Source: Desulfovibrio desulfuricans
GTDB lineage: Bacteria; Desulfobacterota; Desulfovibrionia; Desulfovibrionales; Desulfovibrionaceae
Length of the DNA stretch: 8,357 bases
Assembly (NCBI GenBank): GCA_003251995.1
Contig: QKDT01000241.1
Location: forward strand, 1 to 8,357
Reading direction: 5' to 3'
Shown here: positions 5,236 to 8,357 of the stretch, piece by piece
Position numbering within the stretch: the first letter of the stretch is position 1
Layout: the number at the start of each line of letters is the position of its first letter
The notes under the pieces: model-generated
Told to the model about the DNA's origin: nothing
Seen by the model: the letters and a program-made list of their open reading frames with translations, nothing else
Databases searched by the model: none
Program-made: the position numbers and the translations under genes

Positions 5236-7959
5236 CTAGCGCCTGGTTTGCGATTCCGCATCCTTTTTCTTCTGGGCTCGCTCCGCCTCCATTCGCCGTT
5301 GTTGCCGGATACGGTCAAGCCGGGTTTGCTGCGCCTGTTCACGCTGCAGGCGCGCCTCCTCCAGCAATTTTTCCTTTTTACGGTCAAAGACAAGTGTTGT
5401 CCGCAGAGCAGATGTGCCTAAAGAAACCATGCTCACGATAAGAATCAGTATCTTCTGGATAGACCACGGTTCTGAGCCAAGGATATCTCTAAGCCAGCCC
5501 AGACGCAATGTTTCGCCCCAAAAATACACAATGGGCACGGCAATAAAGCACATGAGCAGTCCTATGGCTTCAAGCCAAATGAATGTTTTAAGCAATGTGA
5601 GGCCAAACAGGGTTCCATCTCGCACCATGCGCAAAAATTGCAGCCTTTTGCGCAGGCTGCGTAGCAGTTCGGCAAGGTGGGGCGTTTCACCCTGGGCGCG
5701 CTTGAAGGCCTCGGCCTCCTTAAAGTTGCACGAAAAGGCGCGGTTAATGATGCCGGCACTTTCGTTAAACTCCTGGCTGAATTCCCGCAAAGCCGCAGGA
5801 AAAGGAAACCAGGAGGCCTCGTCCCGAATTTCCTGTAAAATATCCAGGTAGTATTTGTACCGATTGCGCAGGTCTTCCACTTCGCGGGCTATGCAATCTT
5901 CCATTTCCTTTTCAAGGATGGGCCGCTCTTCCACCACTTTAAGATAGGCGATGTAGTTATTGATGTTCGCCAACGATTCAAGGTCGCGAACCTTGTCGCC
6001 CAATTGCAGTTGGACGGGATGCTCCGGCGCAAACCAGGCATTAATACGCGATCCGATTTCGTTCACACGAACCCGGTCAGTATCTGCACACTTTTTGGCT
6101 TCGGTCCAAAGATCATAAAGCGATGACAGGATCAGCAGGCGCCCCCGCTCAAGGGCAGGATCAATGAGCGCCCGGTTGAAATACGATGGTTCCTCTCGGA
6201 TAAGTGTTATCAACTGATCCAGCACCGGTTCGCAAAAGCCCATTTTGACCTGGCAGACTATTTCACGGTACTTGACCTCGCGCCAATTGGGCATGACGCG
6301 CCAGATTTGTGAATACTGCTCAATGGCCTGCGAAAATTGCCCCTGCTCTTCAGCAAGGCGGGCAAGAAAAAATTCGGTCCACGCCTGCAAGGCGGGCGAT
6401 GGCGTGAGCAGTGCAGCGTTGCGAAACGAGGATTCTGCTCGGGCGTAATCGTTGCGGTCAATGTGCACAAAGGCCTGCACCATATGCATGCGCGGGTCGC
6501 GCTGATGCCGCGAAAGCGATTGGGTGATCTTTTTTTCCAAGTCTGAAAGATCAGACGGCGATGTACCTATAAGTTTATCCAACATCTCCCAGGCAGGGCT
6601 GTCATCCTTGGTGGGTGTAGCTTCGCCGGGTTCCGGCTCCCGCATCCTGTAAAGCCAGTGACGCGGAACATTTCGCAGTTGGCAGGCAGCATTGATCTCC
6701 AGCACCGCGCGCAACACCACAGCGGCTTCGCTATCGCTGCCAAGTACTGCCCCGTATCCGCCAGCGCCCTTTTCCGTGAGCGTCAGCTCGATGGTGCGGA
6801 ACCCCTCGTTGATGGCCTCAAGATCAAGCAGACCAAGGGCCTCCCATATCTCCTGGCTATCAGAAGCGGGGCCAAAACGCGTGGGGCACTCGGACGAATC
6901 ATGGCTGTGGATACCGCAATAAATACATCCCGTCCCGGACGGGCTGGGCGAAGTAAGACGGCTGGGCATCAGCAGGGTGATTGACCTCCCGCTGAGGCTG
7001 TTTTCATCCAGCATCACGTTGCACCAGCTATCCATAGCCATCTGTTCGCCGGTAAAACGCAAATCGCGAACAGTAAAACCGTCACCAAGCAGGTAGGCGT
7101 TGCGGTAGCTCAGATAGGGAAAATCCGGCATGAGATTATCCCACTGCAAGCCAATTTTCTTGGGCAGGTCAGCATTGAAATTGAGGTTGTTGCGATCAGC
7201 AACCACACTCACGCAGGGCCAGTAGCCCCCTGCTTCGTTTTTTTCTTTATCAAAGCTGTGCAGATAATCGCGCATGAAAGTACGCAGCATCTGCAAGTTA
7301 TCTATGGCGATCATCATGAACGTATTGTCCACAATGGATTTGATCTTGTGCTTTTGCAGCAGGGTCTCAAGCCGTTTGAACATGGATGTCCACCCGGCCT
7401 GAAAAGCCTTGTCCAGCGGGCTGCCCAGCGGGTGTAAAACAGCAAACCATGACTGGGTAGAGGCATAGGGCATGCGCACGTCAACCGTCATGGAGGCCCA
7501 GTCAACACCAGCCATGCCCTGACGCCCGGAACGGCGCTCAAAGGTAATGCCCGGAAGCCCCTTTTTTCCCTCACGGCTTTTAGGGTGTATCCAGATTTCA
7601 AGATTGTCGGGCACGACTATTTGCTGGGCCTGAAGCGCACCGTCCAGCAGCAGGTTAACCTCACGCTTGCGCCCAAACTGCAAACGCCCGGGGAAAAGCT
7701 CTATGGCAACGGGCAATTCGTTAAAGTTGCCCCATACCATCAGGCGCGCCAAGGCCAGAAAAACGTCATCGGTGAAGAAAAACCAGATTGACTGCTCTTC
7801 TTCTTCACCCACCAGCATGCCGCCATAATTCAGCAGCGTCTGGCCCACGGCAGGGGCAAGCCTGCCGTTCCAGCTCACCCACACCACGTGGCCCATTGTG
7901 CTCATGCGCACATCAATATTGCCCGGCAGGCGTGAGAGTAACTGCGATAAATGCGCCAT
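5236..7959 (-). CDS. large TPR-like protein with CCHC zinc-knuckle-like motif and C-terminal membrane hairpin
   Basis: A 907-residue protein I cannot name. No signal peptide. Residues 1-340 are globular and unrecognised. Residues 345-358 read CIYCGIHSHDSSEC, matching the zinc-knuckle spacing C-X2-C-X4-H-X4-C (Cys345, Cys348, His353, Cys358). About 488-570 is a helical TPR-like stretch (DYARAESSFRNAALLTPSP, then GQFSQAIEQYSQIWRVMP). Residues 650-780 are highly charged and helical. Two membrane helices follow at about 785-814 and 833-857, then a strongly basic and acidic coiled-coil-like tail with many Arg and Gln. With both ends predicted cytoplasmic, it would be anchored at the inner membrane by a C-terminal hairpin. 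The start at ATG 7959 has AAAGGA eight bases upstream. It is divergent from the MoaE-like gene across 85 bases. Function unknown; a scaffold or assembly role would fit TPRs but is speculation. Confidence 0.93.
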   Translation of the reverse strand: MAHLSQLLSRLPGNIDVRMSTMGHVVWVSWNGRLAPAVGQTLLNYGGMLVGEEEEQSIWFFFTDDVFLALARLMVWGNFNELPVAIELFPGRLQFGRKREVNLLLDGALQAQQIVVPDNLEIWIHPKSREGKKGLPGITFERRSGRQGMAGVDWASMTVDVRMPYASTQSWFAVLHPLGSPLDKAFQAGWTSMFKRLETLLQKHKIKSIVDNTFMMIAIDNLQMLRTFMRDYLHSFDKEKNEAGGYWPCVSVVADRNNLNFNADLPKKIGLQWDNLMPDFPYLSYRNAYLLGDGFTVRDLRFTGEQMAMDSWCNVMLDENSLSGRSITLLMPSRLTSPSPSGTGCIYCGIHSHDSSECPTRFGPASDSQEIWEALGLLDLEAINEGFRTIELTLTEKGAGGYGAVLGSDSEAAVVLRAVLEINAACQLRNVPRHWLYRMREPEPGEATPTKDDSPAWEMLDKLIGTSPSDLSDLEKKITQSLSRHQRDPRMHMVQAFVHIDRNDYARAESSFRNAALLTPSPALQAWTEFFLARLAEEQGQFSQAIEQYSQIWRVMPNWREVKYREIVCQVKMGFCEPVLDQLITLIREEPSYFNRALIDPALERGRLLILSSLYDLWTEAKKCADTDRVRVNEIGSRINAWFAPEHPVQLQLGDKVRDLESLANINNYIAYLKVVEERPILEKEMEDCIAREVEDLRNRYKYYLDILQEIRDEASWFPFPAALREFSQEFNESAGIINRAFSCNFKEAEAFKRAQGETPHLAELLRSLRKRLQFLRMVRDGTLFGLTLLKTFIWLEAIGLLMCFIAVPIVYFWGETLRLGWLRDILGSEPWSIQKILILIVSMVSLGTSALRTTLVFDRKKEKLLEEARLQREQAQQTRLDRIRQQRRMEAERAQKKKDAESQTRR
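6886..6927 (-). other. zinc-knuckle-like CCHC motif within the 907-residue protein
   Basis: These 14 codons encode Cys345, Cys348, His353 and Cys358 with exact C-X2-C-X4-H-X4-C spacing and Gly349 after the second Cys, as in retroviral-type zinc knuckles. A second His (351) is near. Metal binding is inferred from spacing only. Confidence 0.6.
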
Positions 7960-7967
7960 GAATAAAA

Positions 7968-7973
7968 TCCTTT
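7968..7973 (-). promoter_or_regulatory. ribosome binding site of the 907-residue protein gene
   Basis: AAAGGA on the minus strand lies eight bases before ATG 7959 and supports that start. TATAAA (7971-7976) overlaps it; it looks like a -10 box but is too close to the start and lacks a good -35 partner. Confidence 0.6.
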
Positions 7974-8012
7974 ATACAAAGGCTGCCATGTTGTAGCCTA
8001 AAACGAACGGCG

Positions 8013-8029
8013 TTGATCTAGCCAATCAA
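8013..8029. promoter_or_regulatory. TTGAT-N7-ATCAA inverted repeat between divergent genes
   Basis: TTGAT (8013-8017) and ATCAA (8025-8029) are exact inverted half-sites seven bases apart, in the 85-base gap between the 907-residue protein gene and the MoaE-like gene. The half-sites equal those of FNR boxes, but the FNR spacer is four bases, so it is not a standard FNR site. Its placement could serve either gene. Confidence 0.25.
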
Positions 8030-8044
8030 ACCAAGGCGGTTTTT

Positions 8045-8357
8045 ATGGACATTAACAAAACTCTTCAGGAACTCAAAGCCCGTCCGGGCTTCGCAGACCA
8101 CGTGGGCATGATGCTGGTACACAACGGGGTCGTGCGCGGATGGTCTCGCGGCGATCATTCCCCAGTTACTGCGGTGCGCGTTTCGCACGACACAGCCAAA
8201 ATGGACGCCATCTGCCGCGAAATGGAAAAACAGCCCGGAATTTTTGCCATTGTGGCCCAAGCGGAAGAAGGCCTGCTCAAACCCGGCGACGATCTGCTTT
8301 TTCTTGTTGTAGCCGGAGACATTCGCGAGCATGTTAAAGCTACATTTGCAGAACTGC
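8045..8357 (+). CDS. moaE: MoaE-like molybdopterin synthase catalytic subunit, 3' end cut by window
   Basis: The frame is open from ATG 8045 to the window end, giving 104 residues with the C-terminus missing. AAGGCGG five bases upstream supports the start. GMMLVHNGVVRGWSRGDH (21-38) matches the MoaE strand and loop that carries the conserved Arg (GKVRNHN in E. coli), and LLKPGDDLLFLVVAGDIREHVKATFAEL (77-104) matches the later conserved block. MoaE with thiocarboxylated MoaD inserts sulfur into precursor Z (cPMP) to make molybdopterin, in the cytoplasm; this supports Mo or W enzymes such as formate dehydrogenases. Two oddities: the E. coli Ala-His-Arg segment is Asp-Ile-Arg here (92-94), so the usual His is lost, and the N-terminal lead is shorter. 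The catalytic Lys residues expected near the C-terminus lie beyond the window, so activity cannot be judged. Confidence 0.75.
   Translation, partial: MDINKTLQELKARPGFADHVGMMLVHNGVVRGWSRGDHSPVTAVRVSHDTAKMDAICREMEKQPGIFAIVAQAEEGLLKPGDDLLFLVVAGDIREHVKATFAEL

Overview
The window looks like a chromosomal segment of a Desulfovibrio-type sulfate reducer (Desulfovibrionaceae). This is an inference from protein style, moderate-to-high GC and the mix of a WbaP-like sugar transferase, a compact polar amino acid ABC operon and a divergent MoaE. No phage, transposase, CRISPR array, rRNA or tRNA is visible.

Layout. (1) Bases 1-1303, minus strand: the N-terminal 434 residues of a WbaP/WcaJ-family membrane sugar-phosphate transferase, cut by the window start. 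(2) Bases 1304-1758: a 455-base divergent intergenic region, unusually rich in structure. It holds a candidate minus-strand promoter with a palindrome in its spacer, a 9-bp tandem repeat, two identical 24-bp direct repeats flanking a hairpin-rich segment, and a long hairpin ahead of the ABC operon. (3) Bases 1759-4710, plus strand: a complete four-gene polar amino acid ABC importer in the order binding protein, permease, ATPase, permease. A hairpin follows the binding-protein gene, and the last three genes are packed almost without gaps. (4) Bases 4746-4769: a bidirectional terminator between convergent units. (5) Bases 4814-5161, minus strand: a small uncharacterised protein with a strong ribosome binding site and an AT-rich near-palindrome over its candidate promoter. 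(6) Bases 5236-7959, minus strand: a 907-residue protein with a zinc-knuckle-like CCHC motif, TPR-like helices, a C-terminal two-helix membrane hairpin and a basic charged tail. (7) Bases 8045-8357, plus strand: the start of a MoaE-like molybdopterin synthase large subunit, cut by the window end.

How the genes work together. The four ABC genes form one machine: a periplasmic binding protein delivers an amino acid to a heterodimeric permease driven by an ATPase dimer. The sugar transferase would start lipid-linked glycan (O-antigen or exopolysaccharide) synthesis, and MoaE would finish the dithiolene of molybdopterin. I see no functional link among these units. The least explained parts are the 907-residue protein and the repeat-rich region at 1460-1690. 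I do not see convincing evidence of a complete new multi-gene system.
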